Assembly (NCBI GenBank): GCA_963989385.1
Contig: OZ022502.1
Span: 49,283,454-49,347,453, forward strand
Source of the DNA: Ctena decussata
Taxonomy: Eukaryota; Mollusca; Bivalvia; Lucinida; Lucinidae
Direction of reading: 5' to 3'
Length of the DNA: 64,000 nucleotides
A program made the translations under genes and the position numbers. Below the pieces are notes generated by a model. The model was not told the DNA's origin, made no database searches, and was given only the letters and a program-made list of their open reading frames with translations. Positions 46,808-59,900 of the stretch are shown piece after piece (the stretch's first letter is position 1; every line of letters starts with the position of its first letter).

Positions 46808-46912
46808 AAGATGAACATTCGTACGTACTTACGTATGTAAGTACGTACGTACTTACGTACGAGACAAAACCTATATCCCCTCGCCACTTCGTGGCGCGAG
46901 GGGATAATTACT
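46031..46912 (-). mobile_element. Helentron-like element part, minus strand, with tandem array
   Basis: In minus orientation the 5' side would be the hairpin at 46872-46908 ('tcccctcgccac-ttcg-tggcgcgagggga'). A CGTACGTAAGTACGTACG-type run follows at 46818-46862, then five to six monomers. This mirrors the layout of the elements at 18.1 and 47.6 kb (terminal hairpin, simple run, monomers). The 3' end (ending in CTTGT) is not found at the left, so the copy appears truncated near 46030. Confidence 0.6.
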
Positions 46913-47059
46913 GTCTTGGACTGTTGTAAAATACCTATGGGAGCTAACGACACATAATCTCTGCTATTTATTTTTTTCATTATTGGCTTACACGGAGCAT
47001 TGATTCTCACCACTCCGTTTAACCTCCGATGAAAAGCTTTGTCCAGAAGTGTCACCAAG

Positions 47060-47580
47060 GCGGAGTTTGGTCATTTGTTTGTGTTGTGTCAACGAGAAGC
47101 TCTTCGGGCTTCACAAACATTAAACTGAGCAAATATTTCCATGGCCAAGAAGTCATGTACAAAGAGGTATTACTCCTTCAAAACTGACTTTGAAAACTTG
47201 TGAAGAAGTCCCTATTTAGTGACTACAAATATGTGCTTTAAGCTCACCACACTGCTACATCCGCCTCAAGAGTACTTGAGCGGAAATCACAACAATGTAA
47301 ATTTGTCCATATAACATACCGCCAGACCCTAAAGCAACAATAATCACAGTGCTCTTTCATAAACTGGTTGACTGTCTTCATAACGGAGAGTGTTTTGTTC
47401 CGAATCAGCCAGTAACATACTGCATTTAATTTGAATGCATATGTTTCTGATCTTGATAGCCACATTCATAATACCCCTGAGCCACCCCCAAATGGTCTTA
47501 CCCTGTGGCTGATCAAGAATGTTGGTATAAGCCACATTAACCCATGTATGACAATAGCTTTCGAGGGTATAAACGCTTTT
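47060..47580. other. No recognised feature
   Basis: Several overlapping short frames on both strands, none with a domain. No repeat identified. Confidence 0.45.
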
Positions 47581-48460
47581 TGTCGCACCTGCTTTAGCAA
47601 GGTGCGATATATGCTTCCGGTTTTCCGTCCGTCATTCCGTCAGTCCGTCCGTCCGTTCACATTTACGTCAACCCTGGCGTTAAAGATTTGTACAGTTAAT
47701 TTCTCCAAAATCACTGCAGCTATGGTTTTCAAATTTCATATGGAGCATGATCAGACTACAAGGCTTCAGATTACAGAAATTCAGCCTGGTCGAGATTTCA
47801 AGATGGCCACCTGTTACTAAAAATAGCAAAACAACATAATTAACATTATCTCTAGAACCACTAAGTATATTTGGCTGAAACTTTGCATGGAACATCAATA
47901 GGACCTTCTTTTTGAAAATTATGAAAATAAAAAAAATCTGTAGCGGAATTAGGTCACAGTGACCTATTTTTGGTTTACCAGTCTCAATTTTGCTTGAGTG
48001 CGGATAAATCGTTAAACACTGGATGGAATTTGCTCAGTTTTAATCAGAATGATTCTTGAAAGAAGTTTTTCTCTTTTCTTTCACATTTATGGGAATGTAT
48101 CATCCAAGATGGCCGCCACTGTCGTTACTAAAAATAGCAAAAAACATGAAAATGACTATATTTCAGCAACCCCTGCATGGATTTGGACCAATTTTGTGTC
48201 AGAATGATCCTTGCATAGAGCTATTTTGGTTTTTGGCAAATTGGCCATCCAAGATGGCTGCCATGCACTGTTACTGAAAATAGCACAAACGTGAAAGTGG
48301 CAGTACATTAAGAACCATTGGGTGGATTTTGACAAAATTTGTGTCAGAATAATGCCAGAAAATATTTTGTTTTCTTTTAATTCTCAATTCTTCTCAAAAT
48401 GATTTCTGCTACCGTGGAAATGCAATGCAGGTGCGACATAGCATTCTGCGGAATTCTTGT
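47581..48460 (+). mobile_element. Complete Helentron-like non-autonomous element (880 bp)
   Basis: The 5' end, TGTCGCACCTGC, forms a hairpin (tcgcacct...aggtgcga). 'ccgtccgtcattccgtcagt' with 'ccgtccgtccgt' runs over 47625-47657. The body has three diverged repeats of 'aagatggc.gcc', 'gttact.aaaatagcaaaa' at about 47802, 48106 and 48249. The 3' side has 'caggtgcgac' (inverted copy of the 5' motif), then a degraded hairpin 'gcattctgcggaattc', then CTTGT|T. The layout is the same as for the 2.65-kb elements, but with a different sequence, so it is a second family. Confidence 0.75.
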
Positions 48461-48779
48461 TATAAAACTTGCGAACACTGCGTCGTCTACATAAAGCAGT
48501 AAAATCACATACGCATATACACGTATAACGTACAAAGCCCTGTAGCAAGAGGCCTCAAACCAAAAGGAGAGCAAATAAAGTCAGACCGATCACTTTAGAC
48601 AATATGTTAAATGATTCTCACTAATTTAAAGAACTTGAATAGACCTACTGTAAAAAACGCAAATTTTGAAGCTTTACAGCTTTGGTTTTCAGTCTTCTAT
48701 CATTTTAAAGTATTTGATAAGAACAAAAAAATCTGAAAATTTATATAAAACATCTGTCGTGAGTGGGTTTTGGAGATAT

Positions 48780-49025
48780 GGCTGTTTAAAGGACCTCTGA
48801 CAGTATCAATGCACATTTGCCTAATTTTCAACAAATTATTGCACCTTCCTCGGGCAGCAAAAGTTGAAATATTTGGCATTTATATGTAGACGTGTGTACT
48901 ATGAAGACATTTTAACAGTAATTTTTAAAAACTGTCATGCCTCTAGACTAACTTAAACCGATTTTATCAAGAGGGGTAGGTGAATTTTTCAGTCTCTGAA
49001 AACAAGTCCATTTTTTTTTTCTAAT
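48780..49025. repeat. Old diverged relative of the macro-unit end
   Basis: 'ggacctctgacagtatcaat' aligns with 23503-23522 in unit B's leading end. It is followed in the same order by 'atttgcctaattttc', 'ttattgcaccttcc', 'agttgaaatattt', 'ctctagactaact' and 'gaggggtaggtgaatttttc'. The similarity also covers the G-rich sequence right of the array (39.5 kb). The array end is therefore part of a dispersed repeat family. Confidence 0.6.
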
Positions 49026-52000
49026 ATATCGAAATTTTAATTGATAACTATGCTAAAACTGACGTACACACTACTGTTACTGTATCATGCAATATTTTTT
49101 CAATAATAAGGACTTTAGCCTATTTTTAGATATAAAGGGTGTAAGTACCCCACCCACTTTTTCAGTTTTCCAGCTGTAACTATCTTTTCCTATAACATAA
49201 CGTCACAACTGGCCAAAGACGTCGCGTGATCCCGCAAAGTATTCTTGTGGGATCCTACAGTTCCTACAGAACGGCTCTGAGAGCCTAAGGACTTGACTTC
49301 TAAGGCTTTTCAAGGGTCTAACAGGGGCTCACTAGCCTGAGGAAGTTAACTCAGTGATTGACATCTATGGGGATCACCATGTATTTTTACACTAGGCGAC
49401 CGTGCGGACTTAGTTTTTTTTTCAGGCCAAAAGTCTATGTAAAATACATGGGAAAATCGGTCCAAAGAGTGTCTGTCCTTACTACTTAAATCATATGAAA
49501 ATCTGATATAATTTACCAAACCATTGACCGAAGATCGAAGACCTTAAGCCAATAACTAGTGAAGGCATATTTTAACTTTACTCATATTTAGACAGCATAA
49601 GTTTCGTTTTAAATTTTATTGAAATTCAAATGACTCCAAACATTATTCAACGGAAACCATACAATAAAGTTTGCCTAAAACTTTGACGCATTATATCTTA
49701 CTGCATCTGTCTATTTTCGAACTTGTATATATCATAATTAAGTTACAGTATAAATTATATGTGATCTCACGATTCACTATTACAGTTTTTGAACGGAACC
49801 TATAAAACCATTTAAAAGGACAAGTAGCATAGGTTATTCCTATGGCCCCCTCCCTGTCGGGGTGCCATAGGGATGCTCTATTTTACAAGTACAACGAAGC
49901 GTATTCCTTCAAAAACAAATATTACAATGTTAAGGAACCGATACAAATTTCAAATTCCGCCACCGACACTAAATGGGACAGTAATAAAATACATCACCAG
50001 CTGTTCTAAAAAGAGAATATGGGTTGAAGAAAAAATGATAGCAGACTCGGTTTGACTGAGTCTATTGATGACTAGTACCGGTTACGCCTTCTAGTACCTG
50101 CTTAAGGTAGACGAATGGTGAATAAAGATATTGGTGGGGCATTCATTTCATTATACCAGCTGAATAGCCCAAAGGGCTATAAAACATTTGGATAAGAAAA
50201 GAAAAATTTTCACCGTTTTGTTTTCCTAAAAAACAAACTTTTGTATTTATACATACTTTTTTTTACACATTTTCCATTAAAATTCATGTCTCTAGCACAA
50301 GGATGCACTTTCATTTCTGCAAATCATATAATCTTTAATATAGGGTATTTGAAACAGACTGGTTAGAAAAATTGCAATTATCTTAATTATAAGTATATTT
50401 TTATACTTTTTTAAAAAATGCAAGAAAATTGAATTTCATGAAAAACGTCATGAAAAATATATTCAATCGATGGGGCATGCTTATGCATATTGTTTTAGTA
50501 AAACTTACATTGTATGATACAGAATAAAACAAAAAAAAAAACATTTCACCGTTTTGTTTCCTAGAAAAACAATGTTTAAGTTCAAAAATATCCCCAAAAA
50601 AGACTGTCCAAATACTGCACCAGCTGCAAACACAGCCGGTCCTTGCCCTGTTATTTATTTTCCTGTTGTTCCGGGTCTACCATAGAGTTATGCCTCAAAA
50701 ATGCGCAGATGGAATTGAAATTGTAAAGACCTTGATCACTCTGGTTCCTAAGGAACAGTCTGATCACGGTTTCCACTGTTTATACAGACGTATCTGCCCG
50801 AAAACTTAGGATCTTTATGGTAGGCATTGTAAGTGTGTATATATTCCATACTTGATTGATTCACCATGAACAAGAACTCTGTTATGTGTTTTTATAAGTC
50901 GATACAGAGTTATTGTGTATCTAAATACCTTAATACTACAATGCTAATATACAAGGGACGATTGAAAAGTTCTGAGCCTAAGATACTTCTAGTAAATCTG
51001 CGGATGCATGCTTAACATGAATGTAATTAGTTGTCATTCACAAGCTTTCAGTTGAAGTTTCAAAAAAATTCGGCGAAATGTTTCTTTTATACAGAGCCTT
51101 AAACACAAGAGGGATGGCATATTTTTAAAGTAACATATAAAATCTATTTGCCTTGCATTATTTTGAAAAATCATTCTTCACATTCTGTTCTTGTTGTAGT
51201 ACATGCAAGAATGATGGTGATGGAAATGCAAAATATTTTGACGTCTAGCGGCTCTACCGTAAACCCTCAAAATTTTGCAACCATAAAATTTAGAGACCCA
51301 TTCCTATTTTCGTGCTTGTTAGGAGCATGGTGAGCAAAATCAAACAATGTTTACACACATATTTACATTGACATCGTAGATGTTTTTTTTTTTTCAAAAA
51401 GAGTTAAAAGATATCCGCTTCTATGCACGCAGAGCATGCATCCCCGATTGTGCGCTATCTCCAGAAACTCTCAAAATAGACACTTTCGGAAAATTAAGAT
51501 TTTGCATTTTATTGTGAAATGGAAGGAACAATGAGTCACGTGTCTGAAGTAGCACTGTTTCATTGGCATTCCAACAGGAGTCCCCTTGATACGAGTATGA
51601 CTGAAATATGCTTTTCTGAAGCAGCTGTATAAAACGGGCTACTACTCGTGACGACCATTTTGTTTGTCTATTTTGCATTTCTGATTTCTTTCACAATTTC
51701 CGGCATACCGTCTAACTGCGGTGTCTCACCAAGACTACGGAATATATTTCTAGAATATTCTAAGGTACATTTCTTTTTAAAACTGACATAGCTGTTTGAA
51801 AGTGTCAAAGACAGTATTCATCATATAGTATGTCATATCGATATGTGCATTTTTGTTTTAAATGGTAACTTAATAATTATTTCCCGTATTTTGATTAGAT
51901 CGATATAATTATGGTTTGTTCTTTGCACCTGCCGTGAATAAAAAGGCAGGGCTTAAGAATCCTTAAAAGTTAGCACCGTTTTAGAATGATGTTTATCGAG

Positions 52001-53690
52001 CGTTCCGCAATAATCCATATTAATTTTGTTTATTCACTCTTTCTTTCCGCTTTCATCTACCCGTTGCCTTTAGAAATACCACCACCCTGTTGCATGCCTC
52101 AGACAGCGCAGTATTTATGGATGTAATGTTTGCCCTATATAAATTATTAACCAATCAAATAAAAGGTCACATGCAGACAATGGCAGCACAATGGACAGAA
52201 AAAGAGAGACAGAGAATGAGAGAGAGATTAAGAGAGAGAGAGAGTCTTAAAGAAAGAATGAAGACTAAATAAAGAATTACCACTCTTTTGACAAAAGTTA
52301 AAATCGTCCTTGACTTTTTAGGATGGGAAATTTCCTACAGTAATTATGCTAGATTAAGCACCGAAAAGAGTTAAATATAGTTAAAACCCAAGTTTTATTC
52401 GTCAAATCGGGATTTTTTGGAAAATCCCACTTCAGCTATTAATAGAACAAATATTCTCCTGAAACCAAAAATAGAAAAAAGAATGATCAAGGAAAAGGCA
52501 TTTAACCACTGAAGTTTCAACCAACCTTTCGAAATACATACCGGCAAAATAAAAATGAATTTAGAAACGTCAGATAGACAGAATCGATAATTTAAAAATG
52601 TCTTGTTTCTTCAAACCACACTATTTCATACCATATGCGAGGGAAGTTACCTGTAAGTCATACAGGTAAAGACACCTGTCTGTAGTGTTAGTGCAGTTGT
52701 ATCCCTTAGATTAGGGGACCGCAACAGCCCTGACTGGACAGGTAGATCCCAATATCGGATATTGAAGCAACAGTTAAACTGATCAATTCTGAAAAGCTCT
52801 ATTCAACTTCGTTAACATCAGCACCCCCCCCCCCTTTTATTTATTCACATGTTTAAATTAATTTAATTTTTCTTATTTCTATGAATTAGTATGATTAAAT
52901 TATTGTTTACAGTAGTTATACATTTAAAATTATGTGTGATAGTATATTATGATAATTATAGTAATAATAATAAGAAGAAGAACGAGAAGAAAATAATTTG
53001 CATTAAACTTATGATTTTCAATATACAGCATCTCTGATGTCAATTTTTAGTATATTATCTCCAGATTCTAGTGCGAAGTGAACGTAGCTCCTTACCAATA
53101 TTTTTGTTATCATTATTATTATACCCCAAATACTGGGGAATAACTGACAACCGGTAAAATTGCTGAAGCTATCCTAGAACTTGGATTCATGTTGATTAAC
53201 TGAAATACGAACTAACGGCCAGTCCATCATTTAAAAGTGTTTTCTTTCTTTATTTTTTTTTTTTTTTATCGCCTCATTTTTCAGTCTTCATCGACCTCGC
53301 TGAATAAATTGATAAATGGTAGACAACAACAAATAAGGTACATTTTTGTAATATATTGCCAAACTACAATTATGACATGACAACAATGTGTGAACATGTA
53401 AGCTGACGTAATAAATAGTTGCAACTGTGCATTCGAAAAGCGTTTTAAGACCTGATGCATATGAAACGTATTCTTTAAAACGTTTTCGGTGCGAATGCAG
53501 TTAGAAATCGGTAGAAATTATGCAATGGAATATGAAAATTTGACACTTTTCACACTGTATATTGTATAATCAGTGATCCTTATCAGTTATGACACCTCTC
53601 GGTATTGGTCTGGTCACCTTAACATTTCAGACCCCCGGCAATATTTCACTATCAGATCAAGTCAGTCGTAACACCTGCTAAGACTGTTCA
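49026..53690. other. Mostly unrecognised intergenic sequence
   Basis: Visible items: a hairpin at about 49838-49876 ('cctatggccccc...ggggtgccatagg'); a direct repeat of 'ttcaccgttttgtt.cct' at 50208 and 50546; and a mariner-end-like 'caagggacgattgaaaagtt' at 50952. A GA-rich stretch at about 52200-52245 and a poly-C at 52824 complete the list. The 60-codon frame over the GA stretch (52090-52272) is a low-complexity artefact. No gene is supported. Confidence 0.45.
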
Positions 53691-54150
53691 GGGTATTCAC
53701 ATTCACTTTTTAGCGGTGCAGGCCGATTTGAAAACTCGCTGTTGACAACTTTTATGTGAACAGAAGATATTCAAATCAGCTTTCTCTTCTTTGATGACTG
53801 ATCAAAGTCTTCGGTTTGGGTGTGAAGGCTGATTTGAATACTCACTGCTGGCATAATAAATTTATGAGAACACTTAATAACCAAATCAGTCGTTGATCAG
53901 GGTCTTCATTCCTGCTTTTTAATTTTTCATCGATCGCAGACTTTTCATGTGAACTTAATGTAGTCGTCATTTCTGTATAGACTGACCAGGGTTATCGTTT
54001 TTTGTAAACACTCAGATCAGCCGTCATACTGTTTAGAAGATCAGAGTTTTCATCTTTTTTGCTTTTTTAATGTCCAGGAATCGCATACTGTTCATGCGAA
54101 CTGAGAATACTCTGACTAGACTGCAATGGCTGATCTGAGTCCTCGGTGAG
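53690..54150. repeat. Degenerate tandem repeat, unit roughly 100-120 bp
   Basis: Phrases of the type 'actgatca.agtcttc', 'tttgaatactcactgctg' and 'atgtgaac' recur about four times with strong divergence. Similar 'cagatcag...ctgatctgag' phrases occur inside the TGAGCCGCG MITEs, so a distant relationship is possible. Confidence 0.5.
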
Positions 54151-54534
54151 CGCATGTTGTAATGTACGAGTACTTATTTACATGGCCCAAGTTCGACTTT
54201 GTTATAGCGATTGGAAAATAAATCCAGAGGAAACACAAAACATTAAATTCCGTTTAATATTATGTGATAGATGAACAAAATACGAACTGACCTTCAAATG
54301 AGTAAGCTTATTGTGTCTCTTTCACAGTTGGCCAGTTACGCTGAGAATGAAGCCATTAAATGGCAATTAACTGACAAAAGTGTTTAATTGGTATTAAAGG
54401 ATCATTATCGAAACAACTCCTTACCAACCTGTTAAGAAAGAAAGAAAAATGCCGATAATCTAGTCATAGATGTATTTGTTTATCTAGAGAAGTAAGAAGA
54501 AATATTACACATTTGATATACGGCAGTTTTGTTT

Positions 54535-54612
54535 CTTTATTTTGTATTTATTGTCTTATTTTTTATATTTATTTATTTATTTTTTATATTCATCTTTTTT
54601 TTTTTCATTAAC
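54535..54612. repeat. T/A-rich microsatellite
   Basis: Runs of TTTAT and TTTATTT with a final poly-T. Confidence 0.7.
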
Positions 54613-54782
54613 ATTTTCTGTCTTTCTTGTACCGCCGGATTGATCATAAAAGCAGTTTCGCATTGACAACAAATAACATTTCGCATACTCCGTCTGGCCC
54701 GATACTCCTAGACTGGCTCCAGACTCCAGTCAGTAAAACTGAAAATCTTCAGGCATCACTGGAAATAAATTCAGCTATCAGA

Positions 54783-54914
54783 AAATCCATTCCTGTAGTT
54801 TTATATATTTCGCATTATTTTATGACAATATAATTTATTAGACTGAAGCCATCCGTTCTTGTAGTTTTATATATTTCGCATTATTTTATGACAATACAAT
54901 TTATTAGACTGAAG
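54783..54914. repeat. Two-copy tandem duplication, about 71 bp
   Basis: 'tgtagttttatatatttcgc' with 'attattttatgacaata' and 'taatttattagactgaagcca' appears at 54792 and again at 54863 with only single-base changes, so it is a fairly recent duplication. Confidence 0.8.
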
Positions 54915-55972
54915 CCAGTCTACGATACTCCGTCCGGCCCGTTATAGGGTGCGACATCAGTTTGGACTTAGAAATTTTACGCCTAAGAATTCGGCAGTCG
55001 GAAGGCGCGTGGAATGTATTTTAAAGTTAATAGGGAAGACTGTTAACGATAACTTATTTCGGAACTTTATATATCTGTGAAAAGTATGCAATGCAAATTT
55101 TAAGAAAATATCAGGGAAAAAATTAAACTAGACACAGTAAAATAAGTTTTTACTGCCAAAGTCTAGGGACACGCGTTTTGTCAAATATTTATACATGCTA
55201 AATAGGAGGCGATGAGCTTATTTTCCAGTTCACCTGGAAGAATGAAAGCACATACTTATTTTGATGAAAATTATATCAAATTAAAGAGCGTAAAATGAGC
55301 TATATGGTCATATCAGGATAAATTTTGACACAGTATGTTAAAGAAATGATTTACATTTTCAAAATTTGTTTTAACATTAATTTCTATACAAAATGAGTCA
55401 TAGATTTCAACAGGTAAGGAGACATACGCGTTATCGATACAGGTGTCACATCGTCGGGCTGGGATGATACAAATGAAGAGATTAGTTTAACATGTGAAGA
55501 ATATCAAATGACTTAAAATCAAATAAAAAACAGGAAACATAACATCAAAATCGCATTATTCGTCGCATGATTCGCCTGAGACGAAAAATGAAAAAGAAAA
55601 AAAAAACTATAAAGCCTAACGGAAAGGGAGCTGTCTGTGAAAAGGTAACTTATCTGGGGTGATCCGAAAAATAAAGGTGGATTCATATTTTGATAATAAA
55701 AACGGAAATTGTACTGTATATATCAATAAATAAATAAATGAAAAAGACATTGATAAAGAAAAATCATAAAAATGCAATTTTCAGCTCACATACTTTGTGC
55801 CATAAAGCAAGATCCATGGTGTCGAGAGATTTTAATCTTGACCAAGAGCTGGTAATTTCAGTCCAAACGTGAATAAATGCTTTTAGCATTGTCGTCAAAT
55901 AACAATCATGTGAGCTAATTTGAATTACATCTAAAAGCAGATCAATATTTTGGGCTCGTTCAGTACATGTAC

Positions 55973-56012
<40 letters not shown>

Positions 56013-56980
56013 AGTATGGTCGAAGACATGCTAGTAATATGTTGCTAAAATGGCCATCAACAGTTTCTTACAATGACGACACTACTCGGACGGGCGAGAC
56101 TGGGCTAGGTAGTGCTCCTCCATTGGACAATATTTCATCATTAACGGTTAAAGACCGTTTATTTGCCAATAATCGAATGCATTGGTTCAGAGCTTCAAAA
56201 GGGATTATTTCGGGATAATTTTCTATATTTGGTCATACTTCCAACAAGTCATATGTTGTGACCCCTAATTAGAACCGTCTCGGTGAGCCCATAAAACATT
56301 TTGTAATCCTTATTAGAACCGTTTTGGCGGAACGGTTCCAATAAAAGTAGGGGGTGGGGCGGGCAATATGTCTTAAATGAGAATCTCAGAATTATCCTTA
56401 ATCCTCCCCCCCCACCCCTATTTGGAGCTCTGATTGATACCAAACAATAATTGAAGTTAGTTATCACTCATAGGTGTGCGCATATGCGTATCTGCATAAT
56501 GGTGTACACTCACGAGTCTGCTTCCTCTTGTGAATCCATCGCTTGTATACGAAACAATTTAGTCGAATGAGAATAACGTACGTCATTCATTATCGAGAAT
56601 CTGCGTATACCAACAACGCTGTCACGATTAATTTCTTACCGATTCATTTGGTGCAGAGATGGACATTTTATCGCCAGCATCGTTTCTGTTTCGGCTGATG
56701 TTTAAATCTTCTGACGCAGTGGCTGTGTGTACTAACAGTGGCTTCAATTGTGGGTTACCTGTAGTATGCTGCCATACACTATCAAATCTGTGCAATGCGC
56801 CAGGAAACGTGGGAGGAAATAATGAGTATGTGTATCTTGATTATGAAAGTTCGTAAAAGACTTTTCTGTTTGATATATAACTTTATTTATTTTTTTTTGC
56901 CTGCATAAGAGCATGCGCAAATGCAGTTTACAGTACATTGTTCACTGTTTACTTTGTGCTGAATACTGTCTACTGGAAAT
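54915..56980. other. No recognised gene; (GA)n microsatellite
   Basis: A pure (GA)n tract of about 35 bp lies at 55975-56010. Two 'ttagaaccgt' motifs (56271, 56322) bracket a short direct repeat. A frame at 56659-56856 has no recognised domain. The rest is AT-rich. Confidence 0.5.
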
Positions 56981-56989
56981 TGTTTATTG

Positions 56990-59900
56990 TTCACTTGTTC
57001 CTAGTCCGTCCTCCTTCCTCCGCCGTGTACAATTTCAAACGACTTCCCCTCTGAAGCCGCTAGGGCGATTGTAGCAAAATTTCATATCGAGTGTTCAGGG
57101 TCGGGAGCAGGAAAGTATTTTCAAACGGACCTGTTCACGTGACCAATATGACCGCCACTCCCACGTATGGTAAAAACCTTTCAGCATTTTACGGAATAAA
57201 TTGCATTGTTAATGTATACGATTGACAAGGGAGGTAATAAATGCGTTTTATTAGTAAAATAATATGCAAATTTAGCAACCAAATTTATTTTATCAATCAA
57301 CAATTACTAATTGTCCGCTGAGGTGCGGGAATGCGGTTGGACGGACTGCCGGCGCCAGGTGTGTGCAACTATGGTAACGTACCGCTGCGCCACTTGGGGA
57401 ACGTCGTTAGGAGAAAACAGAACGGGGAGGCGGGGGAGGCATCGTTATTTAAATAGGAATACAGATATATTTCAGAAACCAGGAGGATGAGTAGTAGCTG
57501 TTCCGTTTCGAAAATACAAATAGCCGTTCACAAGTAACATTACGTTTCTTCAAATCAGGACCTTGTGTTAACCTCGACCTTTTTAGTTGTTTTCTCGGAA
57601 ACTGTTTAAGGTATTTTCATACTGAGAGTTTGTTGAAACGGTCCTGGTCACATGACTTACATGGCTCCCACACTTATACATTGTAGTGACCTTTAAAACT
57701 TTTTTCTCCAGAACCAAAAAAAAAACGACGGCATTGAAGTTTGGTATATAGCATCGGTTACTCTTGTGCTATCAAGACTGTTCAAATAATGGTCCACATT
57801 TGACCCTGGCATTTTTTATTTTGCTCCCTTGTGCCTTTATATGAGAAAACGCAATAACATCATATCACTTGGAAATTGCTGAAGGCTTTGGCTTTACAGT
57901 AAATACTGTCAGACTTGTCATAGGGGTCAACCTAGGGGACACACAAAAACTAGCTGTTTATTGCATAAGACAGGTGTCTCCTTAATACATGTTCATTCGC
58001 AATATATCATAATGGCTGCTGTTGACGTCAGACCGGATGCTGCTTACTGAATTAGTTGTACATGTTTTCTATCTTTCCTATTGTATGTTTTAGCTCTATA
58101 TATATAGAATTTACACCTTACTTACAGTAAGTCTAATTTTCATGTCATTATCTGTAACTTTGTATTATACAAATGTATGGGGAGGACCGTTATTAATGTT
58201 GTAAGAACTTGTGGTCCAACCCGGTTGCTATAAGCATTATTTGGCAATAAAATATGTTTAAACCAATGAAGGTGTGTTCAACCAATCCTTCAGCCAGGCT
58301 CATATATGATTAAAATCTTTCAAAATCTTCTCTTCAGATGGCTTTGAAACTTGGTATCGATCAAAACTTGGAACAATCGTGATATTTGTTCATACGGCCG
58401 TAGCCACATGACTAACGCGGCTACATGGCTACATGCCACATGACTAACGTGGCTATAATGCTCATATATGGTAAAATCATTAAGGGGGGTGGGGGGGGGG
58501 GGGGGGGCTGCCTATAAGGCCCTTTTTCTGCCCAAGAGCAAAATGTTTTATTTTCAGCTGATGATTAGCCTATAGTGTCCGCTATACTGAATCAATAGTG
58601 GTTAAGCTGTGTAAGCCATACTTTTGGAATAATGGGGCTATTAACGTGGGTGGGGTAAACCAGCATGAACCAGGGGAGTCATATTATAAGCTATATTACT
58701 CCTTCGAAATTTATGGCATTCATAAATACCTTCCTTTATAAGTTGAAGTGATGTCCTTGGTGACATCTTTTCTCAAATTCGACCTTTTAAAGTAAAATCT
58801 TATGTCAGCAGAATTTCTTTTAGAGACACTGTCAATTTTCATTAATTTTGGTACTTTGAATTCAATATGTTCTACCATATCTCTAGAACCAATAGTTGAA
58901 TTCTTACCAAACTAATATGGGCTCACCGTTGGGAGAGTGCAAACTGTTTATTAAATTTTGATGACATAGACCTTTGAGTCAAGGTCACAGTCAGACTTAT
59001 AAGGTCAATTTTAAGTCAAGTTTTGACCATTGTAAACACAGTAGCTCCTGAATTGATATGAAATTGTGCCCAAAGTGGCCTAAATTGAACATTATGAGGA
59101 GTTAGAGCACTAGTTATGACATCATGATTAATTGGCCGTGACATCATCTTCAAGGTCAAGGTCAAGGTTAGACTAAACGGAGTTCAATCATAGCACACAA
59201 TCAGTCAGCAGAAACGTACCTTATCTGGGTATTTTCATGTGCACAGAATGACCTTGACCTTGGTCTAAAGGTCTGTTTTAGCCAAACATAGTGAAACAGA
59301 ATTGGGTTAAGCTTTAAGGTTATAGAAAATTCTTTTGTGAAAGAATGAATTTCTGAATGTATTGGTGACCTTCAGATCAAGGTCAAGGTCATTATATGCA
59401 TATTAAGCATTGATTCACAAACAGAAACATACATATTCGTTCAATTTCTGCCTACTAGCTGTGTGAGGTCTTTGATTAAACTCTGTCTAGTCTAACCTTG
59501 ACCTTGACCTTGAAGATGATGTCATGGCCATTTGATCATAACCAGTGCTCTAACTCTTCATAATGTATAATCTAGACCACTTTGGCCATGATTTCATATC
59601 AGTTCAGGAGCTAATGTGTAGACAATGGTCAAAACTTGACTTAAAATTGACATCATGTCTTACTGTGACCTTGATTCAAAGGTCAAGGTCATCAAAATTT
59701 AATAAACAGTTTGCATTTTCCCAATGGTGAACCCATATTAGTTTGGTAAAAATTCATCTATTGGTTCTAGAGATATGGTAGAATATATTGAATTCAAAGT
59801 ACCAAAATTAATGAAAATTAACAGTGTCTCTTAAAGAAATTCTGCAGACATAAGATTTTACTTTAAAAGGTCGAATTTGAGAAAAAAGATGTCCATCCTC

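Noticed and set aside
47431..47820. 129-codon open frame (longest in the window)
   Set aside because: It runs from unrelated sequence into the 5' hairpin, the CCGTCC run and the first monomer of a Helentron-like element, so it is a chance frame.
52090..52272. Frame with an acidic/basic 'RERLRERESLKER' coiled-coil-like tail
   Set aside because: The tail is a translation of an AGAGAG microsatellite.
56659..56856. Short Cys-containing frame
   Set aside because: 65 codons, no signal peptide pattern I can defend, no repeat of Cys spacing, no neighbouring exon.
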